From the NCBI GenBank assembly GCA_035513215.1, contig DATKCK010000023.1, positions 1-25,193 of the forward strand: DNA of 25,193 bases. The letters run 5' to 3'. Source of the DNA: DATCZB01 sp035513215. GTDB taxonomy: Bacteria > Pseudomonadota > Gammaproteobacteria > Steroidobacterales > Rariloculaceae. A program made the position numbers and the translations under genes. The notes beneath the pieces are model-generated. The model searched no databases. It was given only the letters and a program-made list of their open reading frames with translations, and was not told the origin of the DNA. Every line of letters starts with the position of its first letter. Within the stretch, counting starts at the first letter, position 1. Shown here piece after piece: positions 14,813-22,591 of this stretch.

Positions 14813-16078
14813 ATGGCGCAGGCCGCGCTGCGCGGAGACGGGCACGTGCTCGGGGAGCTGGCGTCGGGCCTGATCCGCGTCGAGCGCGACAATCTCGTCG
14901 AGCGGCCGTGGGGCGGCGCCTGGATCGAGCGTTTCAAGCGACTTCGGGCCGCCGGCGGCGGCCCTTACGGCGAGGCTTTCGAGATCTCGGCCTACGCTGC
15001 CGACGACGAGGCCGCGCGTTATCCGAGCCGGGTTCGATTAGACGACGGCTCCGCTGTCGATCTGCCGTCGCTCCTCAAGGCGCAGGGCGGCGCGCTGCTG
15101 GGCCGGGATTTCATCGGCACGTACGGCGCCTGCTTTCCGCTGCTGCCGAAGACACTCGACGTCAAGGAGCTTTTGTCCGTGCAGGGGCATCCGCCTGGGC
15201 ATACCGAGGTTTACATAATCATCGACGCCGAACCGGGGGCGACGCTGAGGCTCGGATTCAATCGCGATATCGATCCCGACGAGACGGCGCGCGAGTTCAG
15301 TCGAGGCATCGAGCAGCAGGACCGACTGCTGAAGCTGCTCGGCCGCGACGCCGACGTCGTCGCCTTGCAGCGCATCGTCGCGCCATGGCTCGCGGCGCGA
15401 GACGCCGACGCGACGGCGATCGTAGCCGGGCTCGAGGCGATTGGCGGAAAGCCGGCGGGCGTTGCGACCTCGCTGTTGAGTGATCTCAAGGACCTGTATT
15501 GGCGGGTGCTCGATTCGATGAACGCGGTCGAGGTCGAGCCCGGTCAGGTCATCCACAACTCGACGCCGAAACGTCTGCTGCCGGACGACCGCTGCGAGCC
15601 TTCGTCCGAGGTGCATTCGCTCGGCAATCCCGAAGGGCGGGAAATCCTGGCGCTCGAGATCCGGCGGCCCGGGCCGACGTTTCGCGCCTGGGACAACGTG
15701 CGTTTCCCGAAGCGCGCGGTCGATGTCCGCGCCGCGATCGATGCGCTCAATCTGCGCGCGACCGCGGCGGAGGAATTCATCGCCGAGCTGCGACCGGTGC
15801 CCGGACGCGACGGGGTCTTCGTCTCGGTCGACTCGTGCTACTTTCGCGTCGAGCACCTGCTGCCCGAGCGCGCACGCCCCGTCGGCGTTCCGGCTTCGGC
15901 GCCGCATTCGCTGCACTGTCTTGCGGGTTCCGTGGAGCTGTCGACCGGCGACGGGCGCGGGATCGGACGCCTCGAGCGCGGCGAGTCCGCCCTCGTTCCG
16001 GTCGGCGTCGGCGCCTACCGTATCGAGTCGACGGATGGCGCCAATCTCGTTCGCGCCATGCTGCCCGCGAGCCGATGA
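14813..16078 (+). CDS. manA: Phosphomannose isomerase type I-like cupin protein
   Basis: Resembles class I mannose-6-phosphate isomerase, the zinc enzyme interconverting fructose-6-P and mannose-6-P for GDP-mannose supply. From the ATG at 14813 (AGGA site 8 bases upstream) it is 421 aa. All four expected metal ligands can be placed: Q124 and H126 in LLSVQGHPPG, E132 in HTEVYIIID, and H268 in SEVHSLGNPEG, followed by EIRRPGPTFRAWDN, which matches the family EIQQxSDTTYRVYDW stretch. LVERPWGG near 28-35 and GEAFEIS near 53-59 match the N-terminal motifs. Differences are QGH for the usual QVH and an extra segment at about 247-265. The protein may therefore act on a related hexose phosphate. Its stop overlaps the alr start (ATGA). 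A TTG at 14795 would add six residues but has a poorer ribosome site. Confidence 0.75.
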   Translation: MAQAALRGDGHVLGELASGLIRVERDNLVERPWGGAWIERFKRLRAAGGGPYGEAFEISAYAADDEAARYPSRVRLDDGSAVDLPSLLKAQGGALLGRDFIGTYGACFPLLPKTLDVKELLSVQGHPPGHTEVYIIIDAEPGATLRLGFNRDIDPDETAREFSRGIEQQDRLLKLLGRDADVVALQRIVAPWLAARDADATAIVAGLEAIGGKPAGVATSLLSDLKDLYWRVLDSMNAVEVEPGQVIHNSTPKRLLPDDRCEPSSEVHSLGNPEGREILALEIRRPGPTFRAWDNVRFPKRAVDVRAAIDALNLRATAAEEFIAELRPVPGRDGVFVSVDSCYFRVEHLLPERARPVGVPASAPHSLHCLAGSVELSTGDGRGIGRLERGESALVPVGVGAYRIESTDGANLVRAMLPASR

Positions 16079-17166
16079 ACGCGTTTGGCAGCGTCGAGAT
16101 CGATCTGGCGGCGCTCGCGCGCAATTACCGTTTGCTGGCCCGGGCCGCCGCGCCCGGGCTCTGCGGCGCCGTCGTCAAGGCGGATGCCTACGGCCTCGGT
16201 GTCGGACCCGTCGCCCGCAGGCTGCACGCAGAGGGCTGCCGCCATTTCTTCGTCGCTACGCCGGCAGAGGGCGTAGCGCTGCGCCGGCTGCTGCCCGACG
16301 GCGAAATCTTCGTCTTCGGCGGATTGCAGGGCGCCGCGAACGAGGACTTCGTCGCGAGCCGTCTGGCGCCGGTCCTGAACACGCGCGCCGAGATCAGGCG
16401 CTGGGGCCGTGCCGGACCCGCCGCCGTTCACGTGGACACCGGCATGAGCCGGCTCGGTCTCGGCGAGGACGACGTCGCTGCGCTCAAGCTCGAGGCCGAT
16501 CGCGTGCCGGCCGTCGACGTGCGCTATGTCATCACGCATCTGGCCTGCGCCGACGAGCCCGATCACGCACTGAACCGGGCGCAGCTCGAAGCCTTCGAGG
16601 CGCTGCGATCGCTTTGGCCGGACGCCGCGACGTCGATCGGAAACTCGGCGGGCCTGCTGCTCGGCGACGCCTTCCGCAGCGATCTTGCGCGTCCAGGCAT
16701 TGCGCTTTACGGTGGCAATCCGTTCAGGCGCGAGCCCGGCCCGATGCAGCCCGTCGCCACGGTCAGGGCGCGCATTCTACAGTTGCGGGACGTGCGGTCG
16801 GGCACGACGATCGGCTACGGCGCGAGCTTCGTCGCCGATACCGACATGCGCGTGGCAACGGTCGGGATCGGTTACGCCGACGGTTATCTGCGCAGCCTCA
16901 GCAACTGCGGCATCGCCGAGGTCGCGACGCGGCGCGTGCCGGTCGTCGGCCGCGTGTCGATGGACCTGACCTGTCTCGACGTGTCGGCCGTGCCGCGCGA
17001 TCAGGTCGCCGAGGGCGACTGGGCCACGATGATCGGGGGCGGGATTTCGCTCGAGGAGATTGCGGCGCTGGCGGGCACGATCAACTACGAGCTCCTGACG
17101 GCGCTCGGCAGCCGCCTCGAGCGCGTCTATCTCGAAGACGGATCGCCATACGAGGAGCATCCATGA
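16075..17166 (+). CDS. alr: Alanine racemase
   Basis: PLP-dependent alanine racemase that makes D-alanine for peptidoglycan. 363 aa is typical of Alr. The PLP lysine is K35 in AVVKADAYGLG and the opposing catalytic base is Y248 in TIGYGASF. HVDTGMSRLGL at 119-129, GNSAG at 189-193, RPGIALYGGNP at 206-216 and GIGYADGY at about 263-270 are all family blocks. The ATG at 16075-16077 overlaps the previous stop, and its own stop overlaps the next start (ATGA at 17163). The context with a class IV aminotransferase suggests a D-amino acid supply operon. A biosynthetic rather than catabolic role is inferred from the neighbours. Confidence 0.96.
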   Translation: MNAFGSVEIDLAALARNYRLLARAAAPGLCGAVVKADAYGLGVGPVARRLHAEGCRHFFVATPAEGVALRRLLPDGEIFVFGGLQGAANEDFVASRLAPVLNTRAEIRRWGRAGPAAVHVDTGMSRLGLGEDDVAALKLEADRVPAVDVRYVITHLACADEPDHALNRAQLEAFEALRSLWPDAATSIGNSAGLLLGDAFRSDLARPGIALYGGNPFRREPGPMQPVATVRARILQLRDVRSGTTIGYGASFVADTDMRVATVGIGYADGYLRSLSNCGIAEVATRRVPVVGRVSMDLTCLDVSAVPRDQVAEGDWATMIGGGISLEEIAALAGTINYELLTALGSRLERVYLEDGSPYEEHP

Positions 17167-18086
17167 CCGAGTTCGTGGCGACGGCAGCGATCGACGGCGC
17201 CGTCTCGATGCTCGATGAAGCCAGGATTCCGGTGACGGATCGCGGATTCCTTTACGGCGACTCGATCTACGAGGTGTTTCGGACTTACCACGGCGTGCCG
17301 CTTTTTCTCGAGGAGCACTGGCGGCGTTTCGAGAACTCGGCGCGGCTCATTCATCTTGCGCTCGGCGACGTCAGAGACGAGCTGACGGCGGACATCAGGG
17401 CGGCCGTCGCGGCGAGCGGGGCCGGCGAGACCGGCACCGACTTCTATGTGCGCTATATTGTGACGCGCGGCAGCGGGCCGATCGATCTCCTGCCGCGCGA
17501 GGACGTTGCGCTACGGCGCGTCGTCATCGTCAAGAGCGTGCCCCGATGGAACCCCGTGCACTACAGCAAGGGCGCGACGCTCGCCATCGTCGCGACGCGG
17601 CGCAATCCTTACGAGGCGCTCGATCCGAACATCAAGGGCGGGAACTATCTCAACAACGTGCTCGGCGTCATCGAGGCGAACCAGTTCGGCGCCGACGACT
17701 GCCTGATGCTGAGCGACGCCGGTCTCATCACGGAGGCGTCGAATAGCAACGTATTCTTCGTCATCGACGGCACGCTCGTGACGCCGTCGCAAACCGCTGC
17801 GAATCTGCGCGGGCTGACCAAGGCGGCCATTCATGCCGCCTGCCGCGCGAATGGCATCGCGACGGAGGAAGTCGAGATCTCGACCGGCGACGCGATGCAC
17901 GCAACCGAGTGCTTCCTTTCGAGCGCGACGCGCGAGGTGATGCCCGTAGCGTCGCTGCTCGGTCCGTCCGGCGAGCGCCGCGAGTTCCCCCCGGGGGGCG
18001 GCGAGCTGACGCGACGCGTTGCCTCGCTCTACCGAGCTGCCGTCGACGAGTATGTCGCGAGCCACACGCACCTCGCGCTCTTCTGA
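17163..18086 (+). CDS. Class IV PLP aminotransferase (D-amino acid or branched-chain type)
   Basis: Fold-type IV aminotransferase, 307 aa. The PLP lysine is K158 in DPNIKGGNYLNNVLG, and the cofactor-contacting E191 lies in GLITEASNSNVFFV. The N-terminal DRGFLYGDSIYEVFR at 26-40 is a class IV hallmark. This family covers D-alanine aminotransferase, branched-chain aminotransferase and aminodeoxychorismate lyase. The YVRYIVTRG stretch at 95-103 and the NYLNNVLG stretch look closer to branched-chain-like enzymes, while overlap with alr (ATGA) favours D-alanine/D-glutamate exchange. The sequence alone does not settle the substrate. It is the last gene of the three-gene operon and converges on the small gene at 18133. 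Confidence 0.85.
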   Translation: MTEFVATAAIDGAVSMLDEARIPVTDRGFLYGDSIYEVFRTYHGVPLFLEEHWRRFENSARLIHLALGDVRDELTADIRAAVAASGAGETGTDFYVRYIVTRGSGPIDLLPREDVALRRVVIVKSVPRWNPVHYSKGATLAIVATRRNPYEALDPNIKGGNYLNNVLGVIEANQFGADDCLMLSDAGLITEASNSNVFFVIDGTLVTPSQTAANLRGLTKAAIHAACRANGIATEEVEISTGDAMHATECFLSSATREVMPVASLLGPSGERREFPPGGGELTRRVASLYRAAVDEYVASHTHLALF

Positions 18087-18132
18087 CGCCGATGGGCCAG
18101 GCGCGAGCTTGGGTCGGCCGGTACGATGTGCA

Positions 18133-18285
18133 TTAGAACAAGGTGTAGATGAAAGGCGCGACGGCCGAGCCCTGACCGATTACGATCAGCGCACCCAGCA
18201 AAACCATAACGATGATCAGCGGCGCAAGCCAGAATTTCTTGCGGTCGCGCATGAACGCCCAAAGATCGGACAATAACTCCAACAC
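18133..18285 (-). CDS. DUF5989 family 50-residue membrane protein
   Basis: A 50-residue protein of the DUF5989 type, recognised from its plan: an N-terminal VLELLSDLWAFMRDRKKFWL, one membrane helix at about 18-37, and the conserved end GQGSAVAPFIYTLF. The GTG at 18283-18285 shares its first base with the last base of the upstream sxtJ-like stop (TAGTG), so translation is likely coupled. This family routinely lies beside SxtJ-type proteins and NodU/CmcH carbamoyltransferases, as it does here. Function is unknown; a membrane partner of the carbamoyltransferase is inferred from context. The gene is short enough to be missed by gene finders. Confidence 0.85.
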   Translation of the reverse strand: MLELLSDLWAFMRDRKKFWLAPLIIVMVLLGALIVIGQGSAVAPFIYTLF

Positions 18286-18698
18286 TAGAACGGTTTCTCC
18301 AGGTCTTCTGCAGATCTACGCTCACTCGGCACGCGATAACTCGGCGTTTTCGAATCGAACCGGCGCCTCATGGCATCGCGACCGAACAGCTTGCGAAACA
18401 TGGCCATCGGGGAAATGACGAGAAAAAACACGATACCAAGAACCAATGGGGTTGTTACCTTGCTCGCGAGCAGGCCGAAGCGCATCCAGACCGCGTAAAC
18501 AGGCCTGAGCGTCTCGGGCAGCACGAGGCCCAAGCCGCCGAGCACGTAGAGCACGAACCACGGCCAGATGGGCCAGGGCCGATCGAGCAACCACGGGAAC
18601 ATCAACCCGAACAGGATCGCGAACGTCGCGCCCGTTACGAGGCCAAAGTCGCGAAGGCCGCGGCGGTCGAGATGGGGGATGACGTGCTCTTCGCTCAT
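18285..18698 (-). CDS. SxtJ-family membrane protein
   Basis: A 137-residue membrane protein with three hydrophobic segments at about 17-37, 44-60 and 77-99, then a basic cytoplasmic tail (FRKLFGRDAMRRRF). The LRDFGLVTGATFAILFGL opening and VLGIVFFLVISPMAMFRKLFGRD block are typical of the SxtJ family, first named in saxitoxin clusters but widespread beside carbamoyltransferases in polysaccharide loci. The start is ATG at 18696-18698, 7 bases after the carbamoyltransferase stop. The longer open frame upstream is a shadow of the carbamoyltransferase. Biochemical role is not established. Confidence 0.87.
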   Translation of the reverse strand: MSEEHVIPHLDRRGLRDFGLVTGATFAILFGLMFPWLLDRPWPIWPWFVLYVLGGLGLVLPETLRPVYAVWMRFGLLASKVTTPLVLGIVFFLVISPMAMFRKLFGRDAMRRRFDSKTPSYRVPSERRSAEDLEKPF

Positions 18699-18705
18699 TC
18701 GCCTG

Positions 18706-20562
18706 TCAATCCAGCTCGAATTCGGACTGCCAGGAATCGTCCTTTTCCCAGTACGGCTGGTCGCGCTTCGCAAGCAGGTAGTTCTCGACGACGAGGTAGT
18801 CCATGTCGGTGCGCATGAAACAGCGATAGGCATCCGCCGGGTTGCCGACGATGGGTTCCCCGCGCACGTTGAACGAGGTATTGACAAGGAGTCCACACCC
18901 CGTCCGCCGCTCGAACGCCTCGAGCAAGCGATGATAGCGCGGGTTCGTCTCCTCGTGGACGGTCTGGATCCGAGCAGTGTAGTCGACGTGTGTGATCGCC
19001 GGCAGCTCCGAGCGTTTGAGCTTGAGCTTGTCGATGCCGAAGAGCTTCTCCTGCTCGTCAGTCAGCGGAATCCTCAGGTGATCGCGCACGCGTGCGACGA
19101 TGAGCATATACGGGCTAGGCGTTCCCTGCTCGAAATAGTCGGCGACGCGCCCTGCGAGCACCGAGGGGGCAAACGGCCGAAACGACTCGCGATACTTGAT
19201 CTTCAAATTCATGATCGTCTGCATTTTCGGGTTGCGCGGATCGCCGATGATCGAGCGGCCGCCGAGCGCGCGTGGGCCGAACTCCATGCGGCCCTGGAAC
19301 CAGCCCACGACGTTTTCGTTGTCGAGGAGCTCGGCGAGCGTGTCGAAGAGCAGCTCATCGTCGAGCTTCACATACCTCGCACCGAACTGCTCGAGCTCGA
19401 GCTCGATCTCCTCGTCGGAGAACTTCGGCCCCAGGTAAGCGCCCTTCATCGTGTCGCGTCCATTCGTCGTTCGCGGTTGACCGTAGTAGACGTGCCAGAC
19501 CGTCGCCGCCGCACCAAGGGCGCCGCCGGCGTCACCGGCCGCAGGCTGAATCCAGACGTTTTCGTAGGGCCCTTCGCGCAATAGGCGTCCGTTCGCGACG
19601 CAGTTGAGCGCGACGCCCCCGGCGAGGCAGAGGAAACGCTCGCCCGTCTCCGTATGCAGCGTCCGCGCCAGCCTGAGCACGACGTCCTCGGTCACAGCCT
19701 GTATCGAGGCCGCGAGGTCCATCTCGCGCTGCGTTAACGGACTTTCCGGCCGGCGCGGCGGGCCGCCGAACAGCTCGTCGAAGCGCTTGCTGGTCATCGT
19801 CAAACCGGCGCAATAGTTGAAATACCGCATATCGAGCCGAAACGTGCCGTCGTCCTTGAGATCCATCAGAGAATCGAGGATCAGGTCCACGTACTTGGGC
19901 TCGCCGTAAGGAGCAAGACCCATGAGCTTGTACTCGCCAGAGTTGACATTAAAGCCCGTGAAGTACGTGAACGCCGAGTACAGAAGACCGAGCGAATGGG
20001 GGAAATCGATTTCCCAGAGCGGCATGAGATCAGCGCCGTTCCCCTGCCAGGTTGAGATCGTCGCCCACTCGCCGACACCATCGAGGCACAGCACTGCGGC
20101 TCGTTCATAGGGGCTGAAAAAGAAGGCTGAAGCGGCATGCGATTGATGGTGCTCGGCGAACAAGAGCGGAGGCAGCTCGGCAGTCGGGCAATTCCCGAGG
20201 TCGGCGAGCTCGCTGCGCAAGGTACGTTTCAGATAGAGCTTATCTTTGAGCCAGATCGGCATCGCGGCAATAAATGAGCGGATGCCTTTGGGTGCGTAAC
20301 TCAAGTAAGTCTCGAGCAGCCTTTCGAACTTGACCAGCGGCTTGTCATAAAAGACGACTCGGTCGACATCGGTGAGTCTGACGCCGGCCTCTCTGAGGCA
20401 ATAGTGGATCGCATTCGCCGGAAAGCGGGCGTCATGCTTCTTGCGCGAGAACCGCTCTTCCTGCGCCGCCGCCACGATGTCTCCTTCGCGCAGCAGGGCC
20501 GCCGCGCTGTCGTGATAGTAGGCGGAAATGCCGAGGATCGTGTTTTGCTTCAGCGCTACCAT
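18706..20562 (-). CDS. NodU/CmcH-family carbamoyltransferase
   Basis: Carbamoyltransferase that uses carbamoyl phosphate and ATP to place a carbamoyl group on a hydroxyl of a sugar, antibiotic or toxin via a carbamoyl-adenylate. 618 aa agrees with NodU, CmcH and TobZ. The Kae1-like N-terminal domain begins ILGISAYYHDSAAALL at 9-24. The metal-binding AEHHQSHAASAFFFSPY and LCLDGVGEWATIS blocks lie in its middle. The YrdC-like C-terminal part shows GRMEFGPRALGGRSIIGDPRN and VNTSFNVRGEPIV. No active-site loss is seen. The ATG at 20560-20562 follows an 82-base gap with a possible promoter, and the next genes are sxtJ-like and DUF5989. The natural substrate is probably a surface glycan, judged from the glycosyltransferases upstream. 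Confidence 0.93.
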   Translation of the reverse strand: MVALKQNTILGISAYYHDSAAALLREGDIVAAAQEERFSRKKHDARFPANAIHYCLREAGVRLTDVDRVVFYDKPLVKFERLLETYLSYAPKGIRSFIAAMPIWLKDKLYLKRTLRSELADLGNCPTAELPPLLFAEHHQSHAASAFFFSPYERAAVLCLDGVGEWATISTWQGNGADLMPLWEIDFPHSLGLLYSAFTYFTGFNVNSGEYKLMGLAPYGEPKYVDLILDSLMDLKDDGTFRLDMRYFNYCAGLTMTSKRFDELFGGPPRRPESPLTQREMDLAASIQAVTEDVVLRLARTLHTETGERFLCLAGGVALNCVANGRLLREGPYENVWIQPAAGDAGGALGAAATVWHVYYGQPRTTNGRDTMKGAYLGPKFSDEEIELELEQFGARYVKLDDELLFDTLAELLDNENVVGWFQGRMEFGPRALGGRSIIGDPRNPKMQTIMNLKIKYRESFRPFAPSVLAGRVADYFEQGTPSPYMLIVARVRDHLRIPLTDEQEKLFGIDKLKLKRSELPAITHVDYTARIQTVHEETNPRYHRLLEAFERRTGCGLLVNTSFNVRGEPIVGNPADAYRCFMRTDMDYLVVENYLLAKRDQPYWEKDDSWQSEFELD

Positions 20563-20613
20563 GGTTGTCGGTTTTCGGTCTGACCAGCGCAACTTTTCTA
20601 CATCGATCGCCCG

Positions 20614-20641
20614 ATTATCATCATACAAGGGGCGCTTACAA
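20614..20641 (-). promoter_or_regulatory. Possible internal promoter upstream of the carbamoyltransferase
   Basis: On the minus strand TTGTAA (20636-20641), a 16-base spacer and GATAAT (20614-20619, 5 of 6 to the -10 consensus) lie in the 82-base gap, the largest inside this minus-strand cluster. The start of transcription would fall near 20607, about 45 bases before the ATG. The -35 match is only 4 of 6. Confidence 0.3.
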
Positions 20642-20644
20642 CTG

Positions 20645-21862
20645 CTACAGCGCGAAGTCGAGCAACGCATTGAGAACCTTCTCGGCATCGAATTGCTCCT
20701 CCGCCAAAGCCCGGGCCATGCGGCAATGATGTGCATAATTCGAGTTCATAGATTCGATCGCCGCCACGGCTTCATCCAATGTCTTAAAGCGAAACATTCC
20801 TTCAGCATCGGGAAGGAACCGACTTCGGCCCGTGTGCTGGACGATCACTGGTTTGCCGCTGGCCAGATAGCACAGGCTGCGATCACTTACCCACGCATTC
20901 TGGAATTTTATGCATGAAGGTTTCGCACAACTGAATTCCCCTCGAGATTCCTGAATGTATTTTCGGTAGCTCTCCGGATCGGCGGACACGTCCTTCGAAT
21001 GCCGGACGGTCCATCCATTGGATTCGAGTATCGATCGATCGACGGCGTCTCCAGGATACTCGGCAGACGATGCATCGAGAGGGCTCGAACGGCTCAGGCT
21101 GTCCGGCTGTTCCACGGATGCGGCTTCGCCCATATAAGTGGCCAATTCGAGCGCTTGCGTCGTCCTCCGGGCAATCTCGGCGAATTGCATGAAGGTCACC
21201 CGTTTATTGTTCTCGTACACTTCGGTGCCGTTCCTTATCCACTCGTCACCCCACCATCCGGTGACGGTGGTCAGTCGGCGAGCCTCCGGACGATGGGTCA
21301 CGGGCCAATGGGGGAGGCTCACCACCGGTCGGATGCGGTGCCAGTCGATTCCGCACGAAGGGAAACGCGCTTCTACCGTTCCGACGGTCTCGCCCGTGGA
21401 AACGTATAGGTCGTGCCGGGGAACTTGAATCTGACCCTGGCTGATCCAGAATTGAAGCAGTCCGGGGTCTATATCGACCAGTATGGTCCGGCGAAAGCGC
21501 GCGAGCAGTTCCTGATCGATCGCGTAGTAGAAATTCAGAAGCGCGTCCGCGTCGTTATAAACAGCTGCCGCTTTGCTGCCCGTCAGTGATACGCCACCGT
21601 GTGCATCCGACGGCGGGAAAGGCGAGCCCTCTCTTTGAACAATCACCTTCCCGGCGAGATCGAAGTCGCGCATCCGACCCAAGAATATCTTCAGATTGGA
21701 CTGGTCCCGGTCGATATCGCCCGTGCTCTTCAAGTGCTCGAGCCAGTAGACATCGCAGCCAAGACTCCTGAGTCCGTGCACGTACTGCATATAGACCCAG
21801 AAGTGTCCTCCACCGTCCGGAAAACCAGCCACGTTTGACGGTGCGATAACGATAGTCGTCAT
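20645..21862 (-). CDS. Glycosyltransferase-like protein, copy 3 of a three-member family
   Basis: 405 aa, cytoplasmic, no membrane helix. The N terminus (TTIVIAPSNVAGFPDGGGHFWVYMQYVHGLRSLG) looks like a Rossmann strand, glycine loop and helix of a GT-B fold. The C-terminal stretch SDRSLCYLASGKPVIVQHTG at 326-345 is shared almost residue for residue with the two other copies and resembles the sugar-nucleotide-binding half of GT-B enzymes. LVDIDPGLLQFW at 128-139 also has counterparts in both. Donor and acceptor are unknown. The ATG at 21860-21862 overlaps the upstream deacetylase stop (ATGA). Codon use is less GC-rich than in the shape genes. Glycosyltransferase is the best call; a non-catalytic relative cannot be excluded. 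Confidence 0.72.
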   Translation of the reverse strand: MTTIVIAPSNVAGFPDGGGHFWVYMQYVHGLRSLGCDVYWLEHLKSTGDIDRDQSNLKIFLGRMRDFDLAGKVIVQREGSPFPPSDAHGGVSLTGSKAAAVYNDADALLNFYYAIDQELLARFRRTILVDIDPGLLQFWISQGQIQVPRHDLYVSTGETVGTVEARFPSCGIDWHRIRPVVSLPHWPVTHRPEARRLTTVTGWWGDEWIRNGTEVYENNKRVTFMQFAEIARRTTQALELATYMGEAASVEQPDSLSRSSPLDASSAEYPGDAVDRSILESNGWTVRHSKDVSADPESYRKYIQESRGEFSCAKPSCIKFQNAWVSDRSLCYLASGKPVIVQHTGRSRFLPDAEGMFRFKTLDEAVAAIESMNSNYAHHCRMARALAEEQFDAEKVLNALLDFAL

Positions 21863-22578
21863 GCGCTGCCGGTCCGTTCGCTGATACGTAATAGCTTGCC
21901 CGCATCAAAGAAGTTGATGAGCTCTATCTGCAGCTCCTCGATGCGCTGCCTGACAATGTGATCACAGAGACTGCGAAGCTCTACCTCGCGTTCTCGCGAA
22001 TACGTGGAATCATAGTCAGCAGCGTAGCCCGGATGACAGGCAAGCTCGGTAAAGCCTGGACGAATCTCGGTTTCGAGTACGGTCACGAGCTGACTCGGGC
22101 TGACGTGCTCAGGATGCGACTCGCCGTCCCACTGTCCGTAAAAGCCGGAATAGTAGCGAACCGGCGAATGCTCTCTGAGAAGAATGCCATGCATATCCGC
22201 GAACTCTACGAACAAAGGCCGGAGCTGCGGTTGCCTGTGGATGTTGTGATGCGTATCGATGTGTGACGGTGCCTTGCCAACGCGCTCGACGAAGAGCCTG
22301 TACTGGCGAGCGAGTTCGCTCTTCGCGGATTCAGGGTCTTCTAAATCGATTACGGGACTGCCCTCATTGGTAAAGTTCACATGAAGCCCGACACTGAGCG
22401 TCGGGTGCTCGTCGGCGAGTCGGATGGCTTCCATGGAGGCAGGCATATTGATCATGAGGCTCGCGCTGGTAAGAATTCCGCATGTATGCGCTTCCACGAT
22501 TCCGCGGTTGATCCCCTGGGAAGCGCCGAAATCGTCACCGTTTACTATGCAGTACTTACATTCTTTGTAACTCGTCAT
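21859..22578 (-). CDS. ChbG/HpnK (YdjC)-type carbohydrate deacetylase
   Basis: 239 aa YdjC-family protein, metal-dependent enzymes that remove N-acetyl groups from sugars such as chitooligosaccharides or glycosylated lipids. The diagnostic motifs are NGDDFGAS at 13-20 (D15/D16), GLHVNFT at 64-70 (H66), SHIDTHHNIH at 105-114 and ELACHPGY at 178-185 (H182). These include the usual metal and acid/base residues. The start ATG at 22576-22578 has a good AGAGGTG ribosome site. The stop overlaps the next gene's ATG by four bases. It lies between glycosyltransferase-like genes, so the target is probably an N-acetylated sugar in the same glycan. Substrate is inferred, family is clear. Confidence 0.87.
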   Translation of the reverse strand: MTSYKECKYCIVNGDDFGASQGINRGIVEAHTCGILTSASLMINMPASMEAIRLADEHPTLSVGLHVNFTNEGSPVIDLEDPESAKSELARQYRLFVERVGKAPSHIDTHHNIHRQPQLRPLFVEFADMHGILLREHSPVRYYSGFYGQWDGESHPEHVSPSQLVTVLETEIRPGFTELACHPGYAADYDSTYSREREVELRSLCDHIVRQRIEELQIELINFFDAGKLLRISERTGSA

Positions 22579-22591
22579 CGCAGTGGCACCT

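Noticed and set aside
15723..17162. A long open frame reading through the isomerase and alr genes before the aminotransferase
   Set aside because: Only the part from the ATG at 17163 matches a family; the rest is out-of-phase reading of the two upstream genes.
18087..18132. Terminator between the aminotransferase and the DUF5989 gene
   Set aside because: The GGCC...GGCC pairing near 18109-18120 is short and lacks a T tract.
18133..20562. Saxitoxin biosynthesis suggested by the sxtI-sxtJ-sxtK-like order
   Set aside because: No sxtA-type polyketide, amidinotransferase or other toxin genes are present, and this trio is widespread in polysaccharide loci.
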